Below, in pieces: positions 19,025 to 27,358 of a DNA stretch of 64,000 nt. The notes beneath the pieces were generated by a model that had not been told where the DNA came from, did no database searches, and saw only the letters and a program-made list of their open reading frames with translations. This stretch comes from SG8-40 sp963792855. Its GTDB lineage: Bacteria > Pseudomonadota > Gammaproteobacteria > Burkholderiales > Eutrophovitaceae. The stretch spans positions 248,001 to 312,000 of the forward strand of contig CAWBXZ010000005.1 of assembly GCA_963792855.1 (NCBI GenBank). The letters run 5' to 3'. The position numbers were made by a program, and so were the translations under genes. How positions within the stretch are numbered: position 1 is the stretch's first letter; each line of letters opens with the position of its first letter.

Positions 19025-20074
19025 GTGACAGCGCGGACGTTTACGTACGAGCCCAAACTGGTCGACAAGATTGTAGTTCGGGACTTTGCGTTCGACTTTC
19101 CCAAGGACCTGGATCCGGTTTGGCGCCCGGACAATCCGGTTGTTACGCACCTGTTCAACGGGCTGTCGCTGGTCAAGCCCTACCTTGAGCCCTATCTCGC
19201 CAAATCGACCCAGGCCGCGATACCGTATATCGATGTTCCGGAGCTGGTGCAGGACATGCACGCATTCAGTGCCCAGGAGTCGCGCCATTTCGAATGCCAT
19301 CGACGGCTCAACGAAATTTTGAAAGCCAATGGCTACCCCGAGCTTGCCCGGGTGGAAGCGAAAATGGCGCGGTCTTACGCGCGTTTGCGCAAGCGAAGTC
19401 TGCGCACCCAGCTTGCGTATAACGCCGGGTTCGAGTGCATGACCAATGGGTTCACGAACTGGATGATCAACAAAAGGACCACGTTGTTCGCCGGCGGGTC
19501 TCCGCATGTCGTTTCCTTTTTCCTGATGCACGCCGTGGAGGAGACCGAACACAAAACGGTCGCATACGACTTGTACATGGCCTACTCGGGCAAGTACTGG
19601 CCGCGGGCGTTCGGCGTTCTCCACGGATCGTTTCACGTGCTTGGCTACAGTCTTCTCGGCATGTTTACTGCGCTGAAGAAGGACCGGCAGCTCGGGAACG
19701 CGCGCAGTATTTTCAGTGTTGCGCGCGAAGTGGGGTCAATGGTTTATAACGTCGCGCCTTATCTGCTCCGTGCGCTTTTGCCCTGGCACAATCCGCGGCG
19801 TGACCAGGACCCGCAATGGATGAAGGACTGGATTCGTGGTTACGCCAGGCTGCCCAAGGGCGCCATGTTGCCGCTTGTAGACACCAGCGATCCGACCATG
19901 CCCGTACCGTTTGCCGACATCCCGGACGATCGTCATCATGGCTCCCGGTCCGTTGGCGAGCGACGCCAGCGCGAACGCAGGCGCCGTACGGTGAGTGATG
20001 TCGCCAGCGTGCTGGGATTTCCTGATCGGCGGGTTGCTGACCGTCGCAGTCCGGAACAACTGATCGGCGCTTGA
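19025..20074 (+). CDS. Metal-dependent hydrolase family protein (PF10118-type, ferritin-like diiron motifs)
   Basis: About 349 residues from GTG 19025, which has GGAG six bases upstream; a TTG at 19019 is the alternative. Diiron-type motifs are visible: SAQESRHFECH near residue 85 and HAVEETEHKTVAYD near residue 170. These match the predicted metal-dependent hydrolases of PF10118, whose reaction is unknown. The C-terminal about 45 residues are an arginine-rich tail (GERRQRERRRR then GFPDRRVADRRS) resembling the end of the preceding TenA-like protein. A strong terminator follows at 20114. The pair probably acts together. Confidence 0.8.
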   Translation: MTARTFTYEPKLVDKIVVRDFAFDFPKDLDPVWRPDNPVVTHLFNGLSLVKPYLEPYLAKSTQAAIPYIDVPELVQDMHAFSAQESRHFECHRRLNEILKANGYPELARVEAKMARSYARLRKRSLRTQLAYNAGFECMTNGFTNWMINKRTTLFAGGSPHVVSFFLMHAVEETEHKTVAYDLYMAYSGKYWPRAFGVLHGSFHVLGYSLLGMFTALKKDRQLGNARSIFSVAREVGSMVYNVAPYLLRALLPWHNPRRDQDPQWMKDWIRGYARLPKGAMLPLVDTSDPTMPVPFADIPDDRHHGSRSVGERRQRERRRRTVSDVASVLGFPDRRVADRRSPEQLIGA

Positions 20075-20113
20075 TGCTCGACAGGCCCTAGTTGCGTTCG
20101 CGGCGCAGAATTG

Positions 20114-20140
20114 ACGGGCACCCCCGAGGTGCCCGTTTTC
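20114..20140 (+). terminator. Rho-independent terminator after the diiron-type gene pair
   Basis: Perfect 9-base stem ACGGGCACC / GGTGCCCGT (20114-20122 and 20128-20136) with a 5-base loop, followed by a T-rich tract. It lies 40 bases after the stop at 20074. Confidence 0.85.
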
Positions 20141-20156
20141 GTTTTGTCCTTTCTGA

Positions 20157-20191
20157 TTGACTTCTGAAGTGCGGACGGTATTCTGTATACC
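20157..20191 (+). promoter_or_regulatory. Promoter and overlapping palindromic operator of the GntR gene
   Basis: A -35-like TTGACT (20157-20162) and a -10-like TATTCT (20179-20184) are 16 bases apart. An inverted repeat GGTAT-N5-ATACC (20177-20191) overlaps the -10 and contains GTATAC. This resembles FadR-subfamily GntR operators and lies 25 bases before the GntR start. Autorepression is likely, and repression of the two downstream genes too. Confidence 0.5.
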
Positions 20192-20215
20192 AAAATCACG
20201 ACCTGAAAACCTGAA

Positions 20216-20884
20216 GTGCCCGCATTGCGCCGGATTGAGTGCTCGCCCGACCTGACCGAACAGGTTTACGAACGCCTGCTCGAAGCGATTTGCGTCGGCG
20301 AGTTGTTGCCCGAAGCCCGGTTGACGCAACAGGAACTGGCCGCCTCTCTGAACGTGTCGCGGCAACCGGTATTGCAGGCACTGCGAATGCTGCGCAAGGA
20401 TGGATTTGTTATTGATTCCGGCAGGCGGGGTCTGATGGTGGCGCCGCTCGATGCGCGTGTGATCGAACAGACATACCAGGTGCGTGCGGTGCTCGACGGG
20501 CTTGCGGCGCGTGAGGCGGCCTTGCGCAAGGCACGAATTGCAGGCGATTTGATTTCGCAAGGCCGGTCAGCCACCGGCACTGACAGTATCGCGGCCATGA
20601 TTGAAGCGGATTGGCAGTTTCACCAGGCTTTGTACGATGCATCCGGAAACCCCCTTATCAGCGAATCTGCCAGCCAGCACTGGCAGCATATTCGCCGGGC
20701 CATGGGAGCCGTACTGATGAACGCCGAACGGCGTGACATCGTCTGGGATGAACACTTGGGCATCGCAGAGGCCATCAATGCCGGTGACGCCGTGCTTGCG
20801 GAGAAGCTTGCTCGTGCGCACGGTGAAAACGCCGGTAAGGCACTTGCCAGCGAACTGGATCGTGTGATTCGGCAAGCGTCTTAA
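20216..20884 (+). CDS. GntR family transcriptional regulator (FadR subfamily, FCD domain)
   Basis: 222 residues from GTG 20216. The winged helix-turn-helix is at about residues 10-75 (LTEQVYERLLEAI, LTQQELAASLNVSRQPV, EALRML-like QALRMLRKDG). The C-terminal FCD ligand domain spans about 85-215; DADWQFH-type EADWQFHQALYDASGNP and the later His in WDEHLGIAEAI are metal/ligand positions. The gene is followed after about 36 bases by a PhyH dioxygenase and then a SAF-domain dehydrogenase. It is therefore probably their local regulator, responding to a carboxylic-acid substrate or intermediate. Confidence 0.9.
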   Translation: MPALRRIECSPDLTEQVYERLLEAICVGELLPEARLTQQELAASLNVSRQPVLQALRMLRKDGFVIDSGRRGLMVAPLDARVIEQTYQVRAVLDGLAAREAALRKARIAGDLISQGRSATGTDSIAAMIEADWQFHQALYDASGNPLISESASQHWQHIRRAMGAVLMNAERRDIVWDEHLGIAEAINAGDAVLAEKLARAHGENAGKALASELDRVIRQAS

Positions 20885-20920
20885 CGAAAGCAGTCAAAGC
20901 GCGCAGAGGGGGCAAGGGCA

Positions 20921-21763
20921 ATGGAGTTAACGCAAAACCAGATTGATGAATTCGCCGAACAGGGATATCTGTTTTTTCCTTCTTTGTTTACGGCTGACGA
21001 AATCGCCGTACTCAACAGCCAGCTCGATACGGTTTTTTCCGGTGATCGGCCGGAAAACGTGCGTGAGAAAGGCTCCGGTGTCATCCGCACCAGTTTCGGC
21101 GTGCACATGTATAACGCCCCGTTCGCCCGGCTGGCGCGGCATCCGCGCATGGTCGAGCCGGTGAAGCAGATCTTCGGCGAAGACGTCTACATGCATCAGT
21201 TCAAGGTGAACGCCAAGGCCGCATTTGACGGCGATGTGTGGCAATGGCACCAGGATTTCGGGACCTGGCATGCCGATGACGGCATGCCGGAGCCACGGGC
21301 GATGAATGTCGCCATATTTCTCGACGACGTCAACGAGTTCAACGGACCGTTGATGTTCATACCGAAGAGCCACAAACTGGGCACGCTTGAAGCCAGCCAC
21401 GACACCGAGACCACCAGTTATCCGTTGTGGACGATCGACCAGCAGACGATCGGAAAGCTTGCGGCGAACGGCGGTCTGGTGGCGCCGAAAGGTCCCGCCG
21501 GTTCCATGATTCTGTTTCATTCCTGCCTGGTGCACGCATCCGGCTCGAATCTCTCACCGTGGCATCGGCGCACCGTTTATCTGAGCCTGTGCGCCGTTTC
21601 CAACCATATTCGCCAGTTCAAGCGCCCGGCATACATTGCCCAGCGTGATTTTGATGCCATCGAATGTCTTCCCGACGATTGCCTGCTCAAGGAGTACGAA
21701 GTCGCGTTGCCATGGCAAAACGGCGCACCCGAAACCGCGCTAAAGCCGCAACTCGTTGCCTGA
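20921..21763 (+). CDS. Phytanoyl-CoA dioxygenase (PhyH) family Fe(II)/2-oxoglutarate oxygenase
   Basis: 280 residues. The double-stranded beta-helix iron site is visible: WQWHQDFGTWH gives the HxD pair near residue 108, and the distal His lies in FHSCLVHASGSNLSP near residue 200, with the 2-oxoglutarate-binding Arg shortly after (WHRRTVYLS). The segment DVNEFNGPLMFIPKSHK resembles EctD-like members, which hydroxylate small polar molecules. No ectoine genes are nearby, so the substrate is probably different. It sits between its likely regulator and a dehydrogenase whose start is 9 bases downstream; the three genes look like one transcription unit. Confidence 0.88.
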   Translation: MELTQNQIDEFAEQGYLFFPSLFTADEIAVLNSQLDTVFSGDRPENVREKGSGVIRTSFGVHMYNAPFARLARHPRMVEPVKQIFGEDVYMHQFKVNAKAAFDGDVWQWHQDFGTWHADDGMPEPRAMNVAIFLDDVNEFNGPLMFIPKSHKLGTLEASHDTETTSYPLWTIDQQTIGKLAANGGLVAPKGPAGSMILFHSCLVHASGSNLSPWHRRTVYLSLCAVSNHIRQFKRPAYIAQRDFDAIECLPDDCLLKEYEVALPWQNGAPETALKPQLVA

Positions 21764-21772
21764 GGAGGTCGC

Positions 21773-23140
21773 GTGAACTTGTACAGCAAGCTGCAACAAC
21801 GCGCCGAAGAGGGCCGACCGCTTCGCGTGGGTTTAATTGGCGCCGGGAAGTTTGCCTCCATGTATCTTGCGCAAGTGCCTAAGACGCCCGGCATACACGT
21901 CGTCGGGGTTGCGGATCTCTCGCCCGACAATGCGCGAACCAATCTTGATCGGGTGGGTTGGCCGGCGGGCAGCTACAGTGCCCCGTCGCTCGAGTCGGCG
22001 CTCGCCAGCGGAGCCACCTTCGTTGGCGACGACTGGCGGGCACTGGTTTCACATCCGCAGGTGGATATCATCATCGAGGCGACGGGGCACCCTCTCGCAG
22101 CGGTCGAGCACGTGCTGGGCGCCTTTGACCATGGCAAGCATGTCGTAATGGTCACTGTCGAAGCCGATGCGTTTTGCGGGCCCTTGCTGGCACGCAAGGC
22201 CCGCGAGGCAGGCGTTGTCTACTCTCTGGCCTATGGCGATCAGCCCGCACTGATCTGCGATCTTGTCGACTGGGCCAGAACATCCGGGTTCAATGTCGTC
22301 GCGGCAGGCCGGGGCCACAAGTGGCTGCCGCATTTCGCCCAATCCACGCCGGAAACCGTTTGGGGTCACTACGGCCTGACGCCGGAGCAAGCGAGCAAGG
22401 GTGGTCTCAATCCGAAGATGTTCAATTCGTTTCTCGATGGTTCGAAGCCGGCGATCGAGAGCACCGCTGTGTGTAATGCAACCGGGCTCACGCCGGACCC
22501 GGCCGGCCTGGCTTATCCGCCGGCAAGTATCGATGAGATTGCCAACGTCATGCGGCCGCGTTCGGAAGGCGGCAAACTGCATCACAAGGGCCAGGTCGAA
22601 GTGGTCTCATCCCTGGAACTCGACGGCAAGCCTATCGCCTACGATATTCGTTTCGGCGTGTTTGTGGTATTCGAAGGGGACAGCGAATACATTCGCCGTT
22701 GTTTCAGCGAGTACGGTGTCCGTACGGATGACACGGGCCGCTACGCATGCATGTACAAACGCTGGCACCTGATCGGGCTGGAAGTCGGTGTGTCGGTCGC
22801 GTCGGTTGGTATCCGGCACGAACCGACCGGTGTGGCTACGGGGTTTCGCGCCGACGTGGTCGCTGTCGCCAAACGTGATCTGGCAGCGGGTGAGATGCTC
22901 GACGGAGAGGGAGGCTATACCGTTGTCGGCCGACTGATGCCGGCCGTTGACTCCTTGAGCCATGGAGCTTTGCCGCTTGGCCTTGCGCACCATGTAACCT
23001 TGCGACATCCGCGCGCAGCGGGCGAGGTCGTGCGCTGGAGTGACGTCAACATCGACGAAACCCTTGCCGCTGTCAAGCTGCGGCGTGAAATGGAGAGCGT
23101 GTTTGCGCCGGGCATGAGCCTGGATGCCGTGACCGCCTGA
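21773..23140 (+). CDS. NAD(P)-dependent SAF-domain oxidoreductase (COG4091-type, homoserine-dehydrogenase-like)
   Basis: 455 residues from GTG 21773 with GAGGAGG just upstream. The N-terminal Rossmann fold has LRVGLIGAGKFASMY near residue 20 and IIIEATGHP near residue 100. The central part resembles a homoserine-dehydrogenase-like catalytic domain (YGDQPALICDLVDWAR, SIDEIANVMRP). The C-terminal about 90 residues form an SAF domain (VAVAKRDLAAGEMLDGEGG). COG4091 proteins are found in sugar-acid and polyol catabolic clusters, and their exact reactions differ. The gene overlaps no other and is directly behind the PhyH gene, which suggests the hydroxylated product is oxidised here. Confidence 0.82.
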   Translation: MNLYSKLQQRAEEGRPLRVGLIGAGKFASMYLAQVPKTPGIHVVGVADLSPDNARTNLDRVGWPAGSYSAPSLESALASGATFVGDDWRALVSHPQVDIIIEATGHPLAAVEHVLGAFDHGKHVVMVTVEADAFCGPLLARKAREAGVVYSLAYGDQPALICDLVDWARTSGFNVVAAGRGHKWLPHFAQSTPETVWGHYGLTPEQASKGGLNPKMFNSFLDGSKPAIESTAVCNATGLTPDPAGLAYPPASIDEIANVMRPRSEGGKLHHKGQVEVVSSLELDGKPIAYDIRFGVFVVFEGDSEYIRRCFSEYGVRTDDTGRYACMYKRWHLIGLEVGVSVASVGIRHEPTGVATGFRADVVAVAKRDLAAGEMLDGEGGYTVVGRLMPAVDSLSHGALPLGLAHHVTLRHPRAAGEVVRWSDVNIDETLAAVKLRREMESVFAPGMSLDAVTA

Positions 23141-23239
23141 AACCGCCACCGTGGCCCCGGCCGCCGCCGCGCGCGTGCCGGTCCCTCCCGGTTCGCGCAT
23201 AATGCAAAGCTTTCACTAACTCCGGTCAACAGATCAGAT

Positions 23240-24903
23240 ATGGCTCAGTACGTGTACACGATGATGCGCGTCGGGAAGATGGTTCCGCCGAAACGTGTCA
23301 TTCTCAAGGATATTTCGCTGTCTTTTTTCCCCGGCGCCAAAATCGGCGTACTGGGGCTGAATGGCTCGGGCAAGTCCAGCCTGCTGCGCATCATGGCGGG
23401 CGAAGACAAGGATTTCGAGGGGGAGGCCGTGCCGATGCCCGGAATCCGAATCGGCTATCTACCGCAGGAGCCGCAGCTCGACGCGAGTCAAACGGTGCGA
23501 GAGGCAGTTGAGCAGGGCATGGGTGAAGTGATGGAGGCGAAAAAGAAGCTCGAAGAAATCTACGCCGCGTACGCTGAACCCGACGCAGACTTCGACAAGC
23601 TTGCCGAGGAGCAGGCAAAGTACGAAGCGGTGCTGGCCGCCAGCGGCACCGATACGGAGCATCAGCTTGAAGTGGCCGCGGACGCTTTGCGTTTGCCGCC
23701 CTGGGACGCAATCATTGGCAACCTCTCGGGGGAGAAAAACGGCGCGTGGCGCTGTGCCGGCTGCTGCTGTCCCGGCCCGACATGCTGTTGCTGGATGAGC
23801 CGACCAACCATCTTGACGCGGAGAGTGTCGAATGGATCGAGCAATTTCTGCAGCGTTTTCCCGGCACTGTCGTGGCGGTGACGCATGATCGCTATTTTCT
23901 TGATAACGCTGCCGAGTGGATACTTGAACTTGACCGCGGTCACGGTATCCCGTGGAAAGGGAACTACTCGTCGTGGCTCGATCAGAAAGAGCAGCGCCTT
24001 GAAACGGAAGAAAAGCAGGAGTCGGCGCGCATCAGAACAATAAAGAAGGAACTCGAATGGGTCCGTGCCAACCCGAAAGCGCGCCAGGCAAAAAGCAAGG
24101 CGCGTATCGCGCGCTTTGAAGAATTGTCCTCGCACGAGCACCAGAAGCGAAACGAAACGCAGGAAATATTCATTCCGGTGGCGGAGCGCCTTGGTGACAA
24201 CGTCATCGAGCTGAAGCACGTGTCAAAGGGTTTCGGAGATCGGCTGCTGATCGACGATCTGTCGCTGCAGATTCCTGCCGGTGCGATCGTCGGCATCATA
24301 GGCCCCAATGGCGCCGGAAAGTCGACCCTGTTTCGAATGATTACCGGACTGGAACAGCCGGACAGTGGTGAGGTCGTCATCGGTCCGACGGCGCATATCG
24401 TTTCCGTGGACCAGACGCGCGACAGCCTGCCCAATGACAAGACGGTGTGGGAGGCAGTATCAGGCGGGCAGGACATTCTGACTGTCGGCAAGTTTGAACT
24501 GCCGTCGCGTGCTTACCTTGGCCGCTTCAATTTCAAGGGCGCAGACCAGCAGAAACTGGTCGGAAACCTTTCAGGCGGTGAGCGGGGCCGCCTGCATCTG
24601 GCGAAAACGCTTATTGCCGGCGGGAATGTCTTGTTGCTCGACGAACCTTCGAATGACCTTGACGTGGAGACGCTGCGCGCGCTTGAAGACGCTTTGCTCG
24701 AATTCGCAGGGTCAGTCATGGTGATCTCTCACGATCGTTGGTTCCTGGACCGCATCGCAACCCACATACTTGCCTTCGAAGGCGACTCCCATGTTGAATT
24801 CTTTCCCGGCAATTATCAGGAATATGAGGCGGAAAAGAGGAAGCGACTTGGCGACGAGGCCGCGCGTCCGCACCGCCTGCGCTACAAGCCCTTGAGGGTC
24901 TAG
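23240..24903 (+). CDS. ettA: Energy-dependent translational throttle protein EttA (ABC-F), split by a one-base deletion
   Basis: About 554 residues when joined, the usual EttA length. EttA binds the ribosomal E site and gates the first peptide bond according to ADP/ATP. Both nucleotide-binding domains are visible: Walker A GLNGSGKSS and GPNGAGKST, Walker B LLLDEPTNHLDAES and LLLDEPSNDLDVET, signatures NLSGGE-type and NLSGGERGRLHL. The linker between them carries ARQAKSKARIARFEEL. The frame breaks at the first signature: 23728-23732 has five G where six are needed to read SGGEKRRVALCRLLL. Everything else is intact. A homopolymer sequencing deletion is the likely cause. Confidence 0.92.
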
Positions 24904-24975
24904 AATTGGAAACGGTGCTTGTCCGTGAGCGGACAACTGCCTCTGTTTCATAGCTGACGAGGTCGTGCTTCGGTG

Positions 24976-25611
24976 ATGCGCTCGAGATTTCAAGGTTTCC
25001 TGATTTGTCTCACGTTTGCATGCGGCATTGCTTTTGCTGCCGAAGAGTCGCGATTCGAAGGCCGCGTGGTGCTGGAGTGGGTGGACGAGACGCCATACAT
25101 CGCAGCCATGCGCTTGGTAGAGCCGTTTGCCTATCATCAGCAAGACGGCAAGATCTGGGCGGTCCCGGCCGGTGGCATTGTTGATGGTCGCGCCATCCCG
25201 CCGTTGTTTACAGAACTGATGGGGTTCCCGTTCGAAGGTGGCTTTCGCAAAACCGCGGTCGTCTACGACTATGCGGCGAAGGCACAGAAGCAGCCCTGGC
25301 AGGACGCGCAGCGCATGTTCCATGAAGGCAGTATTACCGAAGGCATTCTTCCGATTGAGGCGAAGGTGATGTACATGCTGCTCAATGCCTCGGGCTCGCG
25401 TTGGGAGGTTCGTGAGACAAGTACGTGTTTTAGTCACTGTCACACAGGAGAGAGCGAACTGGTGTGGCGGCCGGTCATAGACGAGGAGCCTGTTATTGCG
25501 CTGGCAAGCTGGGTGCGGCAGGATGACCCTTCACTCGAAGAGATCGAGAAACGGACCAGTGAGGTAATTTTGCATCCAGGGCCGCACATTTTCGGGCATG
25601 TGCGTCAGTAG
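24976..25611 (+). CDS. Exported DUF1353 protein with CxxxCH motif, paralogue 1 of 3
   Basis: About 211 residues from ATG 24976. A Sec signal peptide ends near residue 22 (AFAAEES). The body matches the DUF1353 pattern: FEGRVVLEWVD, a VPAGGIVDGRAIPPLF loop (family: VPAGF.TDGAS.P), VVYDYAAKAQ, and a helical QRMFHEGS...EAKVMYMLL part. Near residue 155 is CFSHCH, a CxxxCH that could bind haem c or metal. The C-terminus ends with DDPSLEEIE and PGPHIFG. DUF1353 proteins are usually cytoplasmic phage or mobile-element products of unknown function, so exported versions in a tandem array are unusual. Confidence 0.72.
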   Translation: MRSRFQGFLICLTFACGIAFAAEESRFEGRVVLEWVDETPYIAAMRLVEPFAYHQQDGKIWAVPAGGIVDGRAIPPLFTELMGFPFEGGFRKTAVVYDYAAKAQKQPWQDAQRMFHEGSITEGILPIEAKVMYMLLNASGSRWEVRETSTCFSHCHTGESELVWRPVIDEEPVIALASWVRQDDPSLEEIEKRTSEVILHPGPHIFGHVRQ

Positions 25612-25806
25612 AGCTTCTCGCGACTACGGTGCCCAGGCGGCGGAGTTTGTTGGCCAGCGGCTGGTTTGAACCGGCAACTCTTAAGGTAAATGTTTCAACA
25701 CAACCGGTGTTGCGCGAGCGGCGGAAGATGCAGAATAAGCCGCTGGCGTCATGGTCAAATAACCCGGAAGGCGCAATCACCCAGGAGCTTGAACAACAAT
25801 AGTGCA

Positions 25807-26448
25807 ATGAACTGGGTTCTCTTCGCGGCCCTCGTTTTCGTCCTGAACTGCCGAGCGCATGCGGCCGGTCAAATCGCGCCGGAAGGCAACCGTTTTCACG
25901 GCCGGGTCGTTGTCGAATGGGTCGACGACCCGTTTGTTCCGCTGTTGCGGGTCATCGAGGATTTCTATTTTTTTCAGGGCGACGGCCAGGTATGGAAAAC
26001 CCCGGCCGGCGCAATTGTGGCCGGACGTTCGATCCCGCCACTGTTCGTTCAGATCAAGGGCCATCCCTTTGAAAGCGGTTTCCGCAAGACGGCAATCACC
26101 TACGACTATGCGGTCACGGCGAGGAAGCATCCATGGCGGGACGCAGATCGCATGTTCTACGATGGCGCAGTCACCGAAGGTGTACTGCCTGTCGAGGCAA
26201 AAGTGATGTACTTGCTTCTCTATGCGACCGGGCCGCGATGGGCTGTCTCCGGGACGCGCGATTGCCATGGGCGCTGCCATCGTCGTGACGAGGATCTGGC
26301 ATGGAGTCCGCAGGTGGATCACGAGCAAGTCCTGTCGTTGGTGAGCTGGGTTCACGCAGAGGATCCCTCGCTTGATATGATCGAGCATCACGTGGACAAG
26401 GTGATCCTCCAGCCGGGTCCGCACGTTATCGGTCCGTTCAAACAATAG
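25807..26448 (+). CDS. Exported DUF1353 protein with CxxxCH motif, paralogue 2 of 3
   Basis: 213 residues from ATG 25807. The N-terminal signal peptide ends near CRAHAAGQ. It follows the same plan as its neighbours: FHGRVVVEWVDD, TPAGAIVAGRSIPPLF, ITYDYAVTARK, DRMFYDGAVTEGVLPVEAKVMYLLL. The cysteine motif here is CHGRCH, again CxxxCH, at the position equivalent to the first copy. EDPSLDMIEHH and PGPHVIGPF close the protein. DNA identity to the flanking copies is clearly incomplete, so the duplication is old. A 195-base gap separates it from copy 1. Confidence 0.72.
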   Translation: MNWVLFAALVFVLNCRAHAAGQIAPEGNRFHGRVVVEWVDDPFVPLLRVIEDFYFFQGDGQVWKTPAGAIVAGRSIPPLFVQIKGHPFESGFRKTAITYDYAVTARKHPWRDADRMFYDGAVTEGVLPVEAKVMYLLLYATGPRWAVSGTRDCHGRCHRRDEDLAWSPQVDHEQVLSLVSWVHAEDPSLDMIEHHVDKVILQPGPHVIGPFKQ

Positions 26449-26571
26449 GCCAGACTCGCGGTCGCATGACCGGCATATTTCTCGGTATGATTGAGCGGGT
26501 TGGGCGGTGCCTTGGCGCCGACAAACCGGAGGAGCGAACGACACGCGTATGACCTGCGAGACAGAGAGCGA

Positions 26572-27249
26572 ATGAACCAGTTCATATTTGCCATTGCGGC
26601 AGCGGCGTTTTCGGTTGGCGTACTGGCCGCCGAAACGGCGGATACAGACAGCGGAACGTTCGATGGCAAAGTTGTCGTCGAGTGGCTGGATGATCCTTTC
26701 GTGCCGACGATGCGTCTGGTGGAACCGTTTGGATATCGCCAGTCCAAAGGAAAAGTGTGGCAAGTTCCCCAAGGGCATATCGTCAAAGGCCGCGGCATGC
26801 CGCCGTTGTTTCGCTACCTGATCGGACAGCCATTCAGCGGCGGATTCCGCAAGTCGGCAATCGTCTACGATCACGCCACACAGGCGATGGAGGATCCCTG
26901 GGACGAAGCGCAACGCATGTTCCTGGAAGCGAGTATCTCTGAAGGCGTGAGCCGGCCTGAAGCGAAAGCCATGTATATGCTGTTGCGCGCGCAGGGTTCG
27001 CGCTGGGAGGTTCCCGGTTCGCGCTGTTACGGCAGTTGTCATGGCAAGACGGAGCCACTGCTTTGGCGCCCGGTCGTCGACGAGGCGGTCGTTGCCGAAT
27101 TGCTCGGTTGGGTGCGCCGCGACGATCCGTCACTGGTGAACATCGAGCAACGCGCTGAGAAGGCAGTGCTGGATCGGGGGCCGCATGTGTTCCCCGTCGA
27201 GCGGTGTCTTATTTTCTCTGGCTCTACGCTTGTCGGGCGCTCTTGCTGA
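26572..27249 (+). CDS. Exported DUF1353 protein with CxxxCH motif, paralogue 3 of 3
   Basis: 225 residues from ATG 26572. The signal peptide ends near GVLAAET. The conserved frame is FDGKVVVEWLDD, VPQGHIVKGRGMPPLF, IVYDHATQAME, QRMFLEASISEGVSRPEAKAMYMLL. The cysteine motif is CYGSCH. RDDPSLVNIEQRAEK and RGPHVFP match the ends of the other copies, but this one runs on about 18 residues further with an unrelated tail (ERCLIFSGS). A late frameshift or natural divergence could explain the tail. It is separated from copy 2 by about 120 bases and may be in one operon with both. Confidence 0.7.
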   Translation: MNQFIFAIAAAAFSVGVLAAETADTDSGTFDGKVVVEWLDDPFVPTMRLVEPFGYRQSKGKVWQVPQGHIVKGRGMPPLFRYLIGQPFSGGFRKSAIVYDHATQAMEDPWDEAQRMFLEASISEGVSRPEAKAMYMLLRAQGSRWEVPGSRCYGSCHGKTEPLLWRPVVDEAVVAELLGWVRRDDPSLVNIEQRAEKAVLDRGPHVFPVERCLIFSGSTLVGRSC

Positions 27250-27358
27250 ACGCCGTACCTACCTGTTCTCGTCCGGCCGGCAGGTTGCTCCGGGTTGCTG
27301 CGACGGTTTTCAGAAAAAGCTCACGATTGTAGAGCCCGTTGGCCGACGTGCTTGTGTG

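Noticed and set aside
20921..21763. Ectoine hydroxylase (ectD)
   Set aside because: The iron motif resembles EctD, but there are no ectoine genes beside it and the regulator and dehydrogenase context is different.
25777..27042. Minus-strand frame of about 420 codons opposite the DUF1353 genes
   Set aside because: The plus-strand genes have signal peptides, shared family motifs and conserved cysteines in all three copies. The minus frame only reflects GC-rich codon use.
24976..27249. Prophage remnant suggested by the DUF1353 family
   Set aside because: No phage structural, lysis or integrase genes are near, and all three copies are exported proteins.
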